Positions 19,009-28,009 of a stretch of DNA of 64,000 nt are shown here, one piece after another; the first letter of the stretch is position 1; every line of letters starts with the position of its first letter. The notes below the pieces were generated by a model. The model was not told the DNA's origin and did not search any database. It was given only the letters and a program-made list of their open reading frames with translations. A program made the translations under genes and the position numbers. The DNA is from Corynebacterium falsenii (GTDB lineage: Bacteria > Actinomycetota > Actinomycetes > Mycobacteriales > Mycobacteriaceae), in contig NZ_CP083646.1 of NCBI RefSeq assembly GCF_020099275.1, forward strand, positions 1,364,001 to 1,428,000, in the 5' to 3' direction.

Positions 19009-19048
19009 GGTGGCGTCGAAAAACCAAAGGTCGAAGACCGGCGCCACC
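19009..19048 (+). terminator. Inverted repeat after pqo, possible terminator
   Basis: GGTGGCG (19009-19015) and CGCCACC (19042-19048) enclose a second small stem, GGTC-gaa-GACC (19029-19039). It lies 33 nt after the pqo stop, but no T-run follows, so the terminator function is uncertain. Confidence 0.4.
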
Positions 19049-19258
19049 TAACCCGTGTGGGGGCAACGGGGAGGGGCACCACACCCGAAAAGGGAAATTC
19101 CAGCGGTGTGATGGTGGCAGGAAGCTGCCAATGGTCTAGAGTTCTAGTGTGAAGTGGTTTAGAGCCAGAGGCTATGAACGCACTGCAGGTTCACAGCTCT
19201 CTTTAAGAACCTCAAGGCGCTAGACCAAATGACGTGTGAACGAGGAAGGCAAACTCGC

Positions 19259-20368
19259 GTGAAACAGCGAAATAATCACGGTTTGACTCGCCGTATTGGC
19301 CTCGCAGGTCTTCTGGGCCTCAGTGGTCTCGTGCTGACCGGTTGTAACGTTGCCCCGCCGGATAACGGCTTCTTCCACGCCCTGCGTATGGGCTGGCCGA
19401 CGGGCATCACCCCGGAAAGTAAAGAAATGGGCAACCTGTGGGTGTGGGTCTGGGTGACCGCCTGGATCGTCGGCATCGTCATGTGGGGCCTGCTGTTCCT
19501 GAACATGGGCCGCAACAGCGCAAAGCGCCAGGCAAAGAAGGGCAACACTGAGGAATTCCCGCGTCAGACCGGCTACAACGTGCCGCTGGAGCTGGTTCTC
19601 ACCACGCTGCCCGTGCTGATCATCATGGGTCTGTTCTTCTTCAACGTGCAGGCTCAGGACAGCGCTACTGCTCTGGACAAGGATCCCAAGGTTCGCGTTG
19701 ATGCGACCGGCTTCCAGTGGAACTGGAAGTTCGGCTACGGCATGATCAGCAGCGACGTCCTCGGCCAGAACTACGACGGAACTGACCAGGCAGCTCAGAA
19801 GCAGGCCGAAGATTCCAAGTACCCCAAGGAGGGCGTGGACTCCCACGGCCACGAGATCGTTGGTCCCGTCCACGGTCGCTCGGAAGATGACTACTCTTAC
19901 CTGAACTTCGACAAGATCGAGACCGTTGGCACCACCGAGGAGATCCCGGTTCTGGTTCTGCCGACCAACACCGCGATCGAGTTCAACCTCGCATCTGCGG
20001 ACGTTGTTCACTCCTTCTGGATCCCCGAGTTCCTGTTCAAGCGCGACGTGTTCCCGCACCCCGACCAGAACAAGTCCGAGCGTCGCTTCCAGATCGAGCA
20101 GATCAACCAGGAAGGCGCATTCGTGGGCCGCTGTGCTGAGATGTGCGGTACCTACCACTCCATGATGAACTTCGAGCTGCGTGCTGTGAGCCCGGAGAAG
20201 TTCAAGGAGTACATCCAGTTCCGCGAGGCTAACCCCCAGGCTCCGAACTCTGATGCTCTCAAGAAGATCGGCGAGGCCCCCTACGCGGTGACCACGCACC
20301 CGTTCAAGACGGACCGCACCGGTACCCGCTCCTTCAACGACAACTACAAGGATCCAAACGCCGCCTAG
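19259..20368 (+). CDS. ctaC: Cytochrome c oxidase subunit II (aa3), lipoprotein
   Basis: CtaC carries the binuclear CuA centre of the aa3 oxidase within the bc1-aa3 supercomplex. The start is GTG 19259-19261, with GAGGAAGG 10 nt upstream. A more distal ATG at 19229 is less likely. The 369-residue precursor has a signal peptide with lipobox LTGC (Cys29 would be lipidated), two membrane helices (about 60-80 and 100-122), and a periplasmic cupredoxin domain with QWNWKFGYG, ADVVHSFWIPE and CAEMCGTYHSMM, which supply the CuA Cys, His, Glu and Met ligands. A long acidic insertion (residues about 150-200) is typical of Corynebacterium. ctaF follows 24 nt downstream. ctaD is not in the window. Confidence 0.96.
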   Translation: MKQRNNHGLTRRIGLAGLLGLSGLVLTGCNVAPPDNGFFHALRMGWPTGITPESKEMGNLWVWVWVTAWIVGIVMWGLLFLNMGRNSAKRQAKKGNTEEFPRQTGYNVPLELVLTTLPVLIIMGLFFFNVQAQDSATALDKDPKVRVDATGFQWNWKFGYGMISSDVLGQNYDGTDQAAQKQAEDSKYPKEGVDSHGHEIVGPVHGRSEDDYSYLNFDKIETVGTTEEIPVLVLPTNTAIEFNLASADVVHSFWIPEFLFKRDVFPHPDQNKSERRFQIEQINQEGAFVGRCAEMCGTYHSMMNFELRAVSPEKFKEYIQFREANPQAPNSDALKKIGEAPYAVTTHPFKTDRTGTRSFNDNYKDPNAA

Positions 20369-20392
20369 GGTAGGCAGAAAGAGAAGACTCCA

Positions 20393-20824
20393 ATGACTTC
20401 TGGCGCAAAACTCTTCTACGCAGTTGGCACCTTCCTCGCGTCGGCCACGGTGCTGTACATCTTGGCGACGATCTACCTGAAGGACTCCGCCAACCTCATC
20501 GGACTCGAGTGGGCCGGTGCCACCGGCCTGGTCATGTCCACCCTGTTGGCCTTCATGCTGGCGGGCTACCTGCACCTAACCGACAACAAGACTGACATCA
20601 GCCCGGCCGACTGGGAAGAGGCCGAGATCGAAGACGGAGCTGGCGTGCTCGGCTTCTTCTCCGCAAGCTCCATCTGGCCGTTCGTGATGACCGTCGCCAT
20701 CGTGCTCTTGGGCGCCGGCATCGCGTGGTGGCACTACTGGCTAATCGTCATGGGCGCGGTGATCCTGATCTGGGCCGCAACCATGCTGAACCTGCAGTAC
20801 GGCGCTCCGCCGGAGAAGCACTAG
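20393..20824 (+). CDS. ctaF: Cytochrome c oxidase subunit IV, actinobacterial type
   Basis: The 143-residue protein has four predicted membrane helices arranged as two hairpins: LFYAVGTFLASATVLYILAT, LVMSTLLAFMLAGYLHL, then a polar acidic loop (NKTDISPADWEEAEIEDGAG), and WPFVMTVAIVLLGAGIAW with a final WLIVMGAVILIWAATML. This is the actinobacterial CtaF of the aa3 oxidase, which has no close match in proteobacterial oxidases. AGAAAGAGAAG serves as ribosome-binding site. It is co-transcribed with ctaC and ends at a strong terminator (20869-20904). Confidence 0.95.
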   Translation: MTSGAKLFYAVGTFLASATVLYILATIYLKDSANLIGLEWAGATGLVMSTLLAFMLAGYLHLTDNKTDISPADWEEAEIEDGAGVLGFFSASSIWPFVMTVAIVLLGAGIAWWHYWLIVMGAVILIWAATMLNLQYGAPPEKH

Positions 20825-20868
20825 TTATCGAAGCTCTAATTACCAGAGCTCCGGCTTAAGCCCACGAG

Positions 20869-20904
20869 AAAGCCGCCCTCCTATCACACGGGGAGGGCGG
20901 CTTT
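20869..20904. terminator. Bidirectional terminator between ctaF and trpD
   Basis: AAAGCCGCCCTCC (20869-20881) pairs with GGAGGGCGGCTTT (20892-20904). A smaller AGCTCT/AGAGCT hairpin precedes it at 20832-20850. Confidence 0.85.
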
Positions 20905-20944
20905 CGCCATGCCTTAGTTGTCCAGAGTGATCTGGGACTTGATG

Positions 20945-22021
20945 TCACTCACCCAGAATGGCGCTCAGCTGTGCGCCGGCTGCACCAGATTCCAGAGCTT
21001 CCCGAGCGACTTGCACATTGCGCCGCAAGCTTTCATGGAAGCCTTGTTCCTCCCATCCATGGTATGCGGTGAGCGCTCCGGCGGCGTTAATCAGCACAGC
21101 ATCCTTGATGGCCCCGTCGATCTCATTCGCCATGAGCTTGCGGGCAACATCTGCGTTGTAAGCCGCATCGCCACCTGCCAGCGATCCCTCAGGGTGGAAG
21201 TCGAGGCCGACGCTGCGTGGGTTGATGATCTCTTCGCCAGTCACGCCTTCGGAATTGACGGTGACAACCTCCGTGGGAGTGCATACCGAAATCTCATCCA
21301 TGCCGTCCATGCCACGAACAACGAGCACCCGACTTCCCTGGTGAGCGAAGGCGCCACCCATGATCGGCATGAACTCCTTGAATGCACATCCAATGAGTCC
21401 GTATTTCGGAGATGCGGGGTTAGTCATGGGGCCGAGGAGGTTAAAGAGCGTGGGCACCCCGAGTTCGGAGCGGACAGGCCCAGCGAAGCGCATTGCCGGG
21501 TGATAGGTCTTGGCGTACATGAACGCAAACTTGGATGCCTCTAGATCCTTCACGACGTCCTCAGGCGACCGCTCGATGTCGAGCCCGAGCGCTTCGAGCA
21601 TGTCGGCACCGCCGCACCTGGATGATGCTGCTCGATTGCCGTGCTTGACTACCGGAATTCCCGTAGCGGCGACGACGAAAGAAGCCATCGTCGAGATATT
21701 GACCGTATGGTGGCCATCGCCCCCTGTACCAACGATGTCTACACAATTGTTATTGTCCAGGACTACGTTCGTGGCAAAGCTTCGCATGGTCGAGGCAGCG
21801 GCGGCGAGCTCGGCTGCCGTGATTCCACGTACTCGCAGGCCGAATGCGAAGGCCGCGATTTGTGCATCCGTAGCGCGGGCGTCCATGATCTCCTGCATGG
21901 CCCACTGGACCTGGCTCTCGCTGAGCTCTTCACCGCGGCCAAGACGGCCGAGAACTCCCGGCCAGGTGAAATAGGACTCCGGTAGTTGAGATGAGCGCAG
22001 GGATTGGGCAGTAGGGGACAT
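20945..22021 (-). CDS. trpD: Anthranilate phosphoribosyltransferase
   Basis: TrpD joins anthranilate to phosphoribosyl pyrophosphate in tryptophan synthesis. The 358-residue protein carries the PRPP loop VGTGGDGHHTVNISTMA, KHGNRAASSRCGGADMLEALG, the anthranilate tunnel residues in YAKTYHPAMRFAGPVRSELG, and FNLLGPMTNPA. It is a stand-alone gene, as in Mycobacterium, where trpD also lies next to ctaE. No other trp gene is nearby. The ATG at 22019-22021 is preceded by CGGAAGGAAGAACTGC, a clear ribosome-binding site. Its orientation against ctaF and ctaE splits the oxidase genes into two units. Confidence 0.95.
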   Translation of the reverse strand: MSPTAQSLRSSQLPESYFTWPGVLGRLGRGEELSESQVQWAMQEIMDARATDAQIAAFAFGLRVRGITAAELAAAASTMRSFATNVVLDNNNCVDIVGTGGDGHHTVNISTMASFVVAATGIPVVKHGNRAASSRCGGADMLEALGLDIERSPEDVVKDLEASKFAFMYAKTYHPAMRFAGPVRSELGVPTLFNLLGPMTNPASPKYGLIGCAFKEFMPIMGGAFAHQGSRVLVVRGMDGMDEISVCTPTEVVTVNSEGVTGEEIINPRSVGLDFHPEGSLAGGDAAYNADVARKLMANEIDGAIKDAVLINAAGALTAYHGWEEQGFHESLRRNVQVAREALESGAAGAQLSAILGE

Positions 22022-22385
22022 GCAGTTCTTCCTTCCGGTGTTGTTCTTGGCTGATGTGGGCTGTGAGATCTCATCGGCGAGAAACTCAATGCGCTTTTAA
22101 GGTTAGTCGCAGGAGCCGGAGCCTCGACGCTGAGAGCGGCTAACACGAATCTGGGATGTCGATCACCCCCGGAGCGGGGCAGATTGCACAGGGGGCTTGA
22201 CTAATGATGCAGTTGACCTCGTGATTTTTCGGCCGTCGTTTGGAAGGGGCAAAAAGTTCCCGTTAGCCCCTATCGGGGGAGACTGCCAGGTTGTTCCAAT
22301 GTTTTACCTGCGATTTTCCAGCTGCTTAAAAGAAAGAGTGCGTGGTGAATCGACTCTGAGCACAGGAACGGCCATACTTATAGGC
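22022..22385. other. Intergenic region between divergent trpD and ctaE
   Basis: The 364-bp stretch has no convincing gene. An open frame runs from 22197 into ctaE, but its first 63 codons lack homology to CtaE. It must contain a minus-strand trpD promoter and the ctaE promoter, whose -10 is probably at 22373. No riboswitch or attenuator fold was recognised. Confidence 0.6.
22373..22378 (+). promoter_or_regulatory. Predicted -10 element of ctaE
   Basis: CATACT ends 7 nt before the GTG start of ctaE, which would put transcription start at or next to the start codon. No clear -35 hexamer is seen. Confidence 0.4.
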
Positions 22386-22997
22386 GTGACGAGCGCAGTT
22401 GAAAACCCAGGTATGGCAGCACCACAACGTGTTGCGACACTGAACCGACCCAACATGGTCAGTGTCGGCACGATTGTGTTCCTGTCTCAGGAATTGATGT
22501 TCTTTGCTGGTCTGTTCGCGATGTACTTCGTGTCCAAGGCCAACTCCGGAGGAAATTGGCCTTCGGAGCCCACTGAGCTGAATGTGCCCTACGCGGCAGT
22601 GGTCACCGTTATTCTGGTGAGCTCTTCATTCACGGCTCAGATGGGCGTGTTTGCGGCGGAAAGGGGTGATGTCTTCGGTCTCCGCAAGTGGTACGCCATC
22701 TCAGCATTGCTGGGCTTCATCTTCCTGCTCGGTCAGGGAAATGAGTACCGCAACCTTGTTTCAGAGGGCACCACGATCGCTTCCTCCGTTTACGGATCGG
22801 TCTTCTACATCACAACCGGATTCCACGGCGCCCACGTCCTTGCTGGCGTGATCGCCTTCCTGGTTGTCCTGCTGAGGACTGTGAAGTCGAAGTTCACGCC
22901 CGCCCAGGCAACCGCAGCCGTCGTGGTGTCTTACTACTGGCACTTCGTCGACGTGGTCTGGATTGGCCTCTTCATCACGATTTACTTCATCCAGTAG
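22386..22997 (+). CDS. ctaE: Cytochrome c oxidase subunit III (aa3)
   Basis: CtaE is the third core subunit of the aa3 oxidase. The 203-residue protein starts at GTG 22386-22388 ([10 protein letters not shown]), the position where corynebacterial homologues begin. It has five membrane helices, with [17 protein letters not shown] near the N-terminus, [20 protein letters not shown], and the final [19 protein letters not shown] typical of subunit III. No ribosome-binding site precedes the GTG and the -10 element lies just upstream, so the mRNA is probably leaderless. The qcrCAB genes follow after 72 bp, and the two units are likely co-transcribed, forming the bc1-aa3 supercomplex. Confidence 0.95.
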   Translation: MTSAVENPGMAAPQRVATLNRPNMVSVGTIVFLSQELMFFAGLFAMYFVSKANSGGNWPSEPTELNVPYAAVVTVILVSSSFTAQMGVFAAERGDVFGLRKWYAISALLGFIFLLGQGNEYRNLVSEGTTIASSVYGSVFYITTGFHGAHVLAGVIAFLVVLLRTVKSKFTPAQATAAVVVSYYWHFVDVVWIGLFITIYFIQ

Positions 22998-23069
22998 GCC
23001 GTACAGGCCGATCCCCTGAGTCGGCCTACAGCCCATCGCACTTCCACAGACGAAATAAAAGGGAACAAG

Positions 23070-23969
23070 ATGGATACCAACTCCACTAAAGCAGACGCTA
23101 GCCAGGTGACTAGCGGCGAAAAGGTCAGTGTCGCCAAGGCACGCCGTCGCCGCAAGTTGCGCAAGACGCTGGCCGGCGCACTGGCGCTAGTCTTCGCCCT
23201 GACCGGCGCGGGCTTCATCGCCAACGCGCTTACCCCGGATCCGCAGAATGCAGTAGCCGAGCAGGATACTTCGGCACTCATCACCGAGGGTAAGCAGATC
23301 TACGACGTTGCTTGCATCACCTGCCACGGCTCCAACCTGCAGGGTGTCAAGGACCGCGGTCCTTCTCTGATCGGTGTCGGTGAGGGCGCCGTGTACTTCC
23401 AGGTTCACTCCGGTCGTATGCCCCTGGTGCGAAACGAGTCTCAGGCTCACCGTAAGCCCCCGCGCTACAACGAGCAGCAGACCCTGGCTCTCGCCGCTTA
23501 CGTCAACGCCAACGGTGGTGGCCCCGGTCTGGTTCGCGACAGCAACGGCCAGTTGGCAATGGAATCGCTTCGCGGTGCCAACTACAAGGACGGAAAGATC
23601 AACCCTGCGGACGTTGCCCGTGGTTCTGATCTCTTCCGACTGAACTGCGCATCCTGCCACAACTTCACTGGTCGTGGCGGCGCGCTGTCGAGTGGTAAGT
23701 ACGCACCGGTACTGGATCCTGCTAACGAGCAGGAGATCTACCAGGCCATGCTGACCGGTCCTGAGAACATGCCTCGCTTCTCTGACCGCCAGCTGACGGC
23801 TGATGAAAAGAAGGACATTATTGCTTTCATCAAGTCCTCCAAGGAGACCCCGTCCCAGGGTGGTTGGTCCCTCGGCGGCATCGGTCCGGTGACTGAGGGC
23901 ATGATGATGTGGTTCGTAGGAATCGTGATCATGATCGCCTTCGCTATGTGGATTGGATCCCGTTCATGA
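23070..23969 (+). CDS. qcrC: Cytochrome bc1 complex dihaem cytochrome c subunit
   Basis: QcrC transfers electrons from the Rieske centre directly to CtaC, replacing soluble cytochrome c in Actinobacteria. The 299-residue protein has a basic N-terminus, a membrane anchor (about 33-54), two cytochrome c domains with haem motifs CITCH (82-86) and CASCH (193-197), Met ligand candidates downstream of each, and a C-terminal membrane helix (about 273-294). AAAAGGGAACAAG precedes the ATG. Its stop overlaps the qcrA start (ATGA). Confidence 0.97.
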   Translation: MDTNSTKADASQVTSGEKVSVAKARRRRKLRKTLAGALALVFALTGAGFIANALTPDPQNAVAEQDTSALITEGKQIYDVACITCHGSNLQGVKDRGPSLIGVGEGAVYFQVHSGRMPLVRNESQAHRKPPRYNEQQTLALAAYVNANGGGPGLVRDSNGQLAMESLRGANYKDGKINPADVARGSDLFRLNCASCHNFTGRGGALSSGKYAPVLDPANEQEIYQAMLTGPENMPRFSDRQLTADEKKDIIAFIKSSKETPSQGGWSLGGIGPVTEGMMMWFVGIVIMIAFAMWIGSRS

Positions 23970-25171
23970 GTGACAAGAAGCGTGATTACAGCAAAGAAGA
24001 GCTCTCAAAGATGAGCAACGACGAGCTCGCTCGCCTCGGCACCGAGCTCGACGGGGTGACGGTTGCGTACCGCAAGGAACGTTTCCCGGTAGCTAATGAC
24101 CCGGCTGAAAAGCGGGCAAGCCGCCACGTCGGCATCTGGCTCGTGCTCGCCGTGGTGTTCGCAGTTGCCTTCATCGGCATCTACCTCTTCTACCCGTGGC
24201 AGTACAAGCACCTGGGCCAGGAAGGCCTGTGGACTTACTCCCTGTACACCCCGTTGCTGGGTGTTACCGCAGGCCTCGGTATCGTCAGCCTCGGCATCGG
24301 CATCATCGTTTACACGAAGAGCTTCATTCCCGAAGAGATCTCCGTGCAGACTCGTCACGATGGTCCGTCCGACGAAGTTGACCGCCGCACCCTCGTGGCC
24401 CTCCTCAACGACTCGTGGAAGACCTCGACCCTTGGGCGTCGCCCCATGCTGAAGGGCCTCGCTGGTACCGGCGCCGTCCTGGCTGGTCTCGTTATTGCTC
24501 TCCCGCTGGGTGGCATCATCAAGAACCCCTGGAAGGCCAAGGCCATGGGCATTCAGGGCGACGGCACCCTGTGGACCACCGGTTGGACCTTGGTTTCTGA
24601 GGGCCAGAAGGTGTACCTCGGTCGCGACACTGGCGCCATCGCTGAGATGGAGAACGGCCACTACAACACCGAGGGCGTTTCTCGCCTGACCCGTGTTCGT
24701 CCCGAGGACCTGGATGCCGGCGCAATGGAAACCGTCTTCCCCCTGCCGGAGGAGATGGTCAACGATGGCGAGCTGTACTCTCCGAAGCGCAACGTTTACG
24801 AAGAGCACATGCACTCCATCCACGGTTCCCGTAACGCTGTCATGCTGATTCGTCTCCGCGAGGCTGACGCACGCAAGGCAGTTCCCCGTCAGGGTCAAGA
24901 GACCTTCCACTACGGCGAATACTTCGCCTACTCGAAGATCTGTACTCACATTGGTTGCCCGACCTCCCTGTACGAGCAGCAGACCAACCGTATTCTGTGC
25001 CCGTGCCACCAGTCGCAGTTCGATGTGATGCAGTACTGCAAGCCCATCTTCGGCCCCGCTGCTCGTGCTCTTCCGCAGCTTCCGATCTCCGTAGACGAAG
25101 ATGGATACCTATTCGCCGATGGTGACTTCATCGAGCCTGTCGGCCCGGCATTCTGGGAGCGTCGTTCATGA
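23966..25171 (+). CDS. qcrA: Cytochrome bc1 complex Rieske iron-sulfur subunit
   Basis: The 401-residue Rieske protein starts at ATG 23966, overlapping the qcrC stop. It has a cytoplasmic N-terminus, three membrane helices (about 55-76, 92-115, 165-185) as in other actinobacterial QcrA proteins, and a C-terminal Rieske domain. Cluster ligands are Cys326 and His328 in CTHIGC and Cys345 and His348 in CPCHQSQFD. Cys331 and Cys347 would form the conserved disulfide. The third helix is preceded by a twin-Arg pair ([11 protein letters not shown]), consistent with Tat-dependent insertion of the folded domain. It works between menaquinol and QcrC. Confidence 0.97.
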   Translation: MSDKKRDYSKEELSKMSNDELARLGTELDGVTVAYRKERFPVANDPAEKRASRHVGIWLVLAVVFAVAFIGIYLFYPWQYKHLGQEGLWTYSLYTPLLGVTAGLGIVSLGIGIIVYTKSFIPEEISVQTRHDGPSDEVDRRTLVALLNDSWKTSTLGRRPMLKGLAGTGAVLAGLVIALPLGGIIKNPWKAKAMGIQGDGTLWTTGWTLVSEGQKVYLGRDTGAIAEMENGHYNTEGVSRLTRVRPEDLDAGAMETVFPLPEEMVNDGELYSPKRNVYEEHMHSIHGSRNAVMLIRLREADARKAVPRQGQETFHYGEYFAYSKICTHIGCPTSLYEQQTNRILCPCHQSQFDVMQYCKPIFGPAARALPQLPISVDEDGYLFADGDFIEPVGPAFWERRS

Positions 25172-26805
25172 GTAATAAGACACAGAGCCGCATGGCACAT
25201 GCGGCCAACAACATCGACGAGCGGTACACCGCTTCTGGTCTGATCCGACCGCAGATCAACAAGGTATTCCCGACCCACTGGTCCTTCATGCTCGGTGAGA
25301 TCGCGCTGTATTCCTTCGTGATCCTCATTCTGTCCGGTGTGTATCTCACCCTCTTCTTCGACCCCTCCATGTCGAAGGTGATCTACGACGGCGCTTACGC
25401 CCCGCTGAACGGCGTGGAGATGTCCGCCGCATACAAGACGGCACTGAACCTCTCCTTTGAGGTTCGTGGCGGCCTGTTCATCCGCCAGGTGCACCACTGG
25501 GCTGCACTGCTGTTTGCAGTGTCGATCATGGTTCACATGTTCCGCATCTTCTTCACCGGTGCGTTCCGCAAGCCGCGTGAGGCTAACTGGGTGATCGGTA
25601 GCGTGCTGCTGCTGCTGTCCGTGGCTGAGGGCTTCATGGGCTACTCCCTGCCTGACGACCTGCTGTCTGGCGTTGGTCTGCGAATCATGTCCGCGATCAT
25701 CATCGGCCTGCCGATCATCGGTACGTGGCTGCACTGGATCATGTTCGCTGGCGATTTCCCCGGCGATATCATCATCCCGCGTCTGTACATCGCACACGTC
25801 CTCATTATCCCCGGCATCCTGCTTGCTCTTATCGCGGCCCACCTCGCTCTGGTCTGGTACCAGAAGCACACCCAGTTCCCTGGACCGGGTCGCACCGAGA
25901 ACAACGTCGTGGGTGTTCGAATCCTGCCGATCTTTGGCGTGAAGGCCGCTTCCTTCGGTCTCATCACCTTCGGTGTCATCGCCTTCATGGCAGGCGCATT
26001 CCAGATCAACGCAATCTGGAACCTGGGACCCTACAACCCGTCTCAGGTCTCTGCAGGTTCTCAGCCTGATATCTACATGCTGTGGACTGACGGTGCTGCT
26101 CGTGTCATGCCGGCTTGGGAGCTGTACTTCGGTAACCACACCATCCCCGCAGTGTTCTGGGTAGCCTTGCTGCTCGGCCTGCTGGTGGTCCTATTGTTCA
26201 CCTACCCCTGGATTGAGCAGAAGCTGACCGGCGACCAAGCTCACCACAATCTGCTGCAGCGTCCGCGCGACGTTCCAGTGCGTACCGCTGTGGGCGTCAT
26301 GGCTATCGTGTTCTACGTCCTTTTGACGATCTCCGGTGGTAACGACCTCATCGCCTACCACTTCACGATCTCGCTGAACGCCATGACCTGGTTCGGTCGT
26401 ATCGGCCTGGTCCTCGGCCCGCCGATTGCGTACTTCATTACCTACCACCTGTGCGTTGCCCTGCAGCGTAACGACCGTGAGGTTCTGGAACACGGCATTG
26501 AGACCGGCACCATCCGTCAGCTGCCCTCCGGCGAGTTTATCGAGGTGCACCAGCCGCTGGGACCGGTCGACGAGCACGGCCACCCGATTCCGCTGGAGTA
26601 CCAGGGTGCAGAGGTGCCGAAGACGATGAACGCTCTGGGTGCCGCCGGACAGCCCGGTCGCGGTTCCTTCTTCCGTCCCGATCCCGAGGACATCGCGGAG
26701 AAGGTCGAGCGCATCGAGCACCGCAACCATGTTGAGCAGAAGGAGATGTACGAGCGTCTCACCGAGTTCAACCGCAAGAAGGATCAAGAAGAGCTCGATA
26801 AGTAG
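25168..26805 (+). CDS. qcrB: Cytochrome bc1 complex cytochrome b subunit
   Basis: QcrB holds two b haems and the menaquinol sites. The 545-residue protein begins at ATG 25168, overlapping the qcrA stop. The N-terminal half has the four-helix haem bundle with [19 protein letters not shown] (His pair), [15 protein letters not shown] and [22 protein letters not shown] (second His pair). The C-terminal half includes further helices and a long charged cytoplasmic tail (from about 440), characteristic of Actinobacteria. The hinge region carries IPAVFW and [14 protein letters not shown] perfect 21-bp terminator stem follows the stop. Confidence 0.97.
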   Translation: MSNKTQSRMAHAANNIDERYTASGLIRPQINKVFPTHWSFMLGEIALYSFVILILSGVYLTLFFDPSMSKVIYDGAYAPLNGVEMSAAYKTALNLSFEVRGGLFIRQVHHWAALLFAVSIMVHMFRIFFTGAFRKPREANWVIGSVLLLLSVAEGFMGYSLPDDLLSGVGLRIMSAIIIGLPIIGTWLHWIMFAGDFPGDIIIPRLYIAHVLIIPGILLALIAAHLALVWYQKHTQFPGPGRTENNVVGVRILPIFGVKAASFGLITFGVIAFMAGAFQINAIWNLGPYNPSQVSAGSQPDIYMLWTDGAARVMPAWELYFGNHTIPAVFWVALLLGLLVVLLFTYPWIEQKLTGDQAHHNLLQRPRDVPVRTAVGVMAIVFYVLLTISGGNDLIAYHFTISLNAMTWFGRIGLVLGPPIAYFITYHLCVALQRNDREVLEHGIETGTIRQLPSGEFIEVHQPLGPVDEHGHPIPLEYQGAEVPKTMNALGAAGQPGRGSFFRPDPEDIAEKVERIEHRNHVEQKEMYERLTEFNRKKDQEELDK

Positions 26806-26816
26806 CTCTCTGCTCC

Positions 26817-26863
26817 GACATGAAGAATCCCGCCAGGTTCATCCTGGCGGGATTCTTCATGTC
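26817..26863. terminator. Strong terminator after qcrB
   Basis: GACATGAAGAATCCCGCCAGG and its exact complement (26843-26863) form a 21-bp stem with a 5-nt loop. It is bidirectional between qcrB and the converging exonuclease gene. Confidence 0.85.
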
Positions 26864-26981
26864 TATAGATGATTCTGCTTAGGGACTGCAGTTTGGCATC
26901 GCGTCGGACGCAGAAGGGTCCCTAGATTGAGCAGAAGGTGGCCGTGGCCGGACATTACGCTGGACATTACACAGACGGTGT

Positions 26982-27602
26982 CTACATCTCGCTGAGCCTC
27001 TGGAGTACTTCCAGAGTGGCGGTCGCATCACTTTCCGCCCGGTGCAGCGGGCGGTGCGGTGTATCTAGATACGCAGCGACATTGGCGAGTCTGTATCGAC
27101 CCACAGCCTGTCTGGGGATCATGACGCGGGACAAGGCCGCGGTACACAGTAAACGGGGGATATAGGGCGGGAGAGTCTCGGAGTGCGGTTCACCCGCTTG
27201 GAATTCGTCTCCGTGGGGCTCGTACTCAGCCCTGAGGAATTCCCTGTGAAGAAAAGTCAGATCGAAAGCCACGTTATGGCCGATGAGTGGGGGAGGAGTA
27301 GCTGCATCCCCATCCGTAAGGAAGTCGTGCAGTTCGACGGCGACGTCCCGAAATGCGGGGCTGCCCGCAACATGACCGTCTGAGAGCCCGGTGAGATCCG
27401 TGATCTCGTCCGGGATAGATATTTCTGGATTGATGAGAGTATGAAACGATTGGTCCACAAGGCCCTGGCTAACAGAAAGCGCAGCGATCTCGATAATCCT
27501 GTCCTGCGCTGGGTCTAATCCAGTAGTCTCAACATCCACCACCATGCAGCGTCGTAGAGCCTGCGTGGGGTCCAAACGATCTCCTGAAGTCACGTCTAAC
27601 AC
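26982..27602 (-). CDS. DnaQ-like 3'-5' exonuclease
   Basis: The protein (206 residues from GTG 27600-27602) is a DEDDh exonuclease: ExoI motif VVDVETTGLDP, ExoII around IGHNVAFDLTFLHREF, and ExoIII HRAESDATATLEVL with the catalytic His and Asp. It resembles the stand-alone epsilon-like exonucleases found in Actinobacteria beside the respiratory and NlpC/P60 genes. The start is uncertain: TTG at 27659 would add 19 residues but overlaps a GlxR-like box, and ATG at 27545 would leave the ExoI strand at the very N-terminus. GGAAG precedes the chosen GTG. The substrate (DNA or RNA) cannot be told from sequence. Confidence 0.85.
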   Translation of the reverse strand: MLDVTSGDRLDPTQALRRCMVVDVETTGLDPAQDRIIEIAALSVSQGLVDQSFHTLINPEISIPDEITDLTGLSDGHVAGSPAFRDVAVELHDFLTDGDAATPPPLIGHNVAFDLTFLHREFLRAEYEPHGDEFQAGEPHSETLPPYIPRLLCTAALSRVMIPRQAVGRYRLANVAAYLDTPHRPLHRAESDATATLEVLQRLSEM

Positions 27603-27651
27603 CCTACTTCCGCTGCATTTCGGAGCGGTAACGGACCGATAACGCCAAGTT

Positions 27652-27667
27652 TGTGACAAACCTCACA
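27652..27667. promoter_or_regulatory. GlxR-type operator upstream of NlpC/P60 gene
   Basis: TGTGACAAACCTCACA has both perfect half-sites of TGTGA-N6-TCACA. It lies 50 bp upstream of the exonuclease start and about 340 bp upstream of the NlpC/P60 start. Confidence 0.65.
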
Positions 27668-27936
27668 CGCGCCTCTCTGCTGTGGCGATCGCTCGGTGGA
27701 TTCTCCGACCATAGCCCTTCAGGGTGCCGCTTATGTGCTGGTCAAACGCTTGAGCGGCTGCCTTTTTCGGGACGTGTGGGTTTTCTCGCAAAACGGCCAC
27801 GACTTGATAACGAAACGATATCGAAGCCCAATCATCAACTTTTTCGGCGTTTGGCTAGACACGAGTTGCAACAATTTCGTAATCTTTTTGAGACCTTAGC
27901 GGTGAACGAAACAAAACAAACGCTTTGGCACCGCAC

Positions 27937-27978
27937 CGCGGTAGTGGCGATAACTACCGGCGAGGGAGAAATTCTCCC
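27937..27978 (+). promoter_or_regulatory. Two hairpins in the NlpC/P60 leader
   Basis: CGGTAGT/ACTACCG (27939-27959, 7-nt loop) is followed at once by GGGAGAA/TTCTCCC (27964-27978). Both would lie in the 5' leader if transcription starts near 27892. The function is unknown, and I could not match them to a known riboswitch. Confidence 0.4.
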
Positions 27979-28009
27979 AGACAACGGATCGAAAGGTAAG
28001 ACAGGCTCT

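Larger units (their letters stand above)
27603..28009. other. Intergenic region between divergent exonuclease and NlpC/P60 genes
   Basis: This 407-bp region has no supported gene. An open frame continues upstream of the NlpC/P60 start, but its sequence has no signal peptide or homology. It holds a perfect GlxR-type palindrome (27652-27667), a possible -10 TAATCT (27880-27885), and two small hairpins near the NlpC/P60 start (27937-27978). Confidence 0.6.

Noticed and set aside
22197..22385. N-terminal extension of ctaE by 63 residues
   Set aside because: CtaE homologues begin at VTSAV/MTSAV, and a -10 element lies in the extension just before the GTG.
27653..28009. N-terminal extension of the first NlpC/P60 protein
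   Set aside because: It would bury the signal peptide and run through a GlxR-like site and two hairpins.
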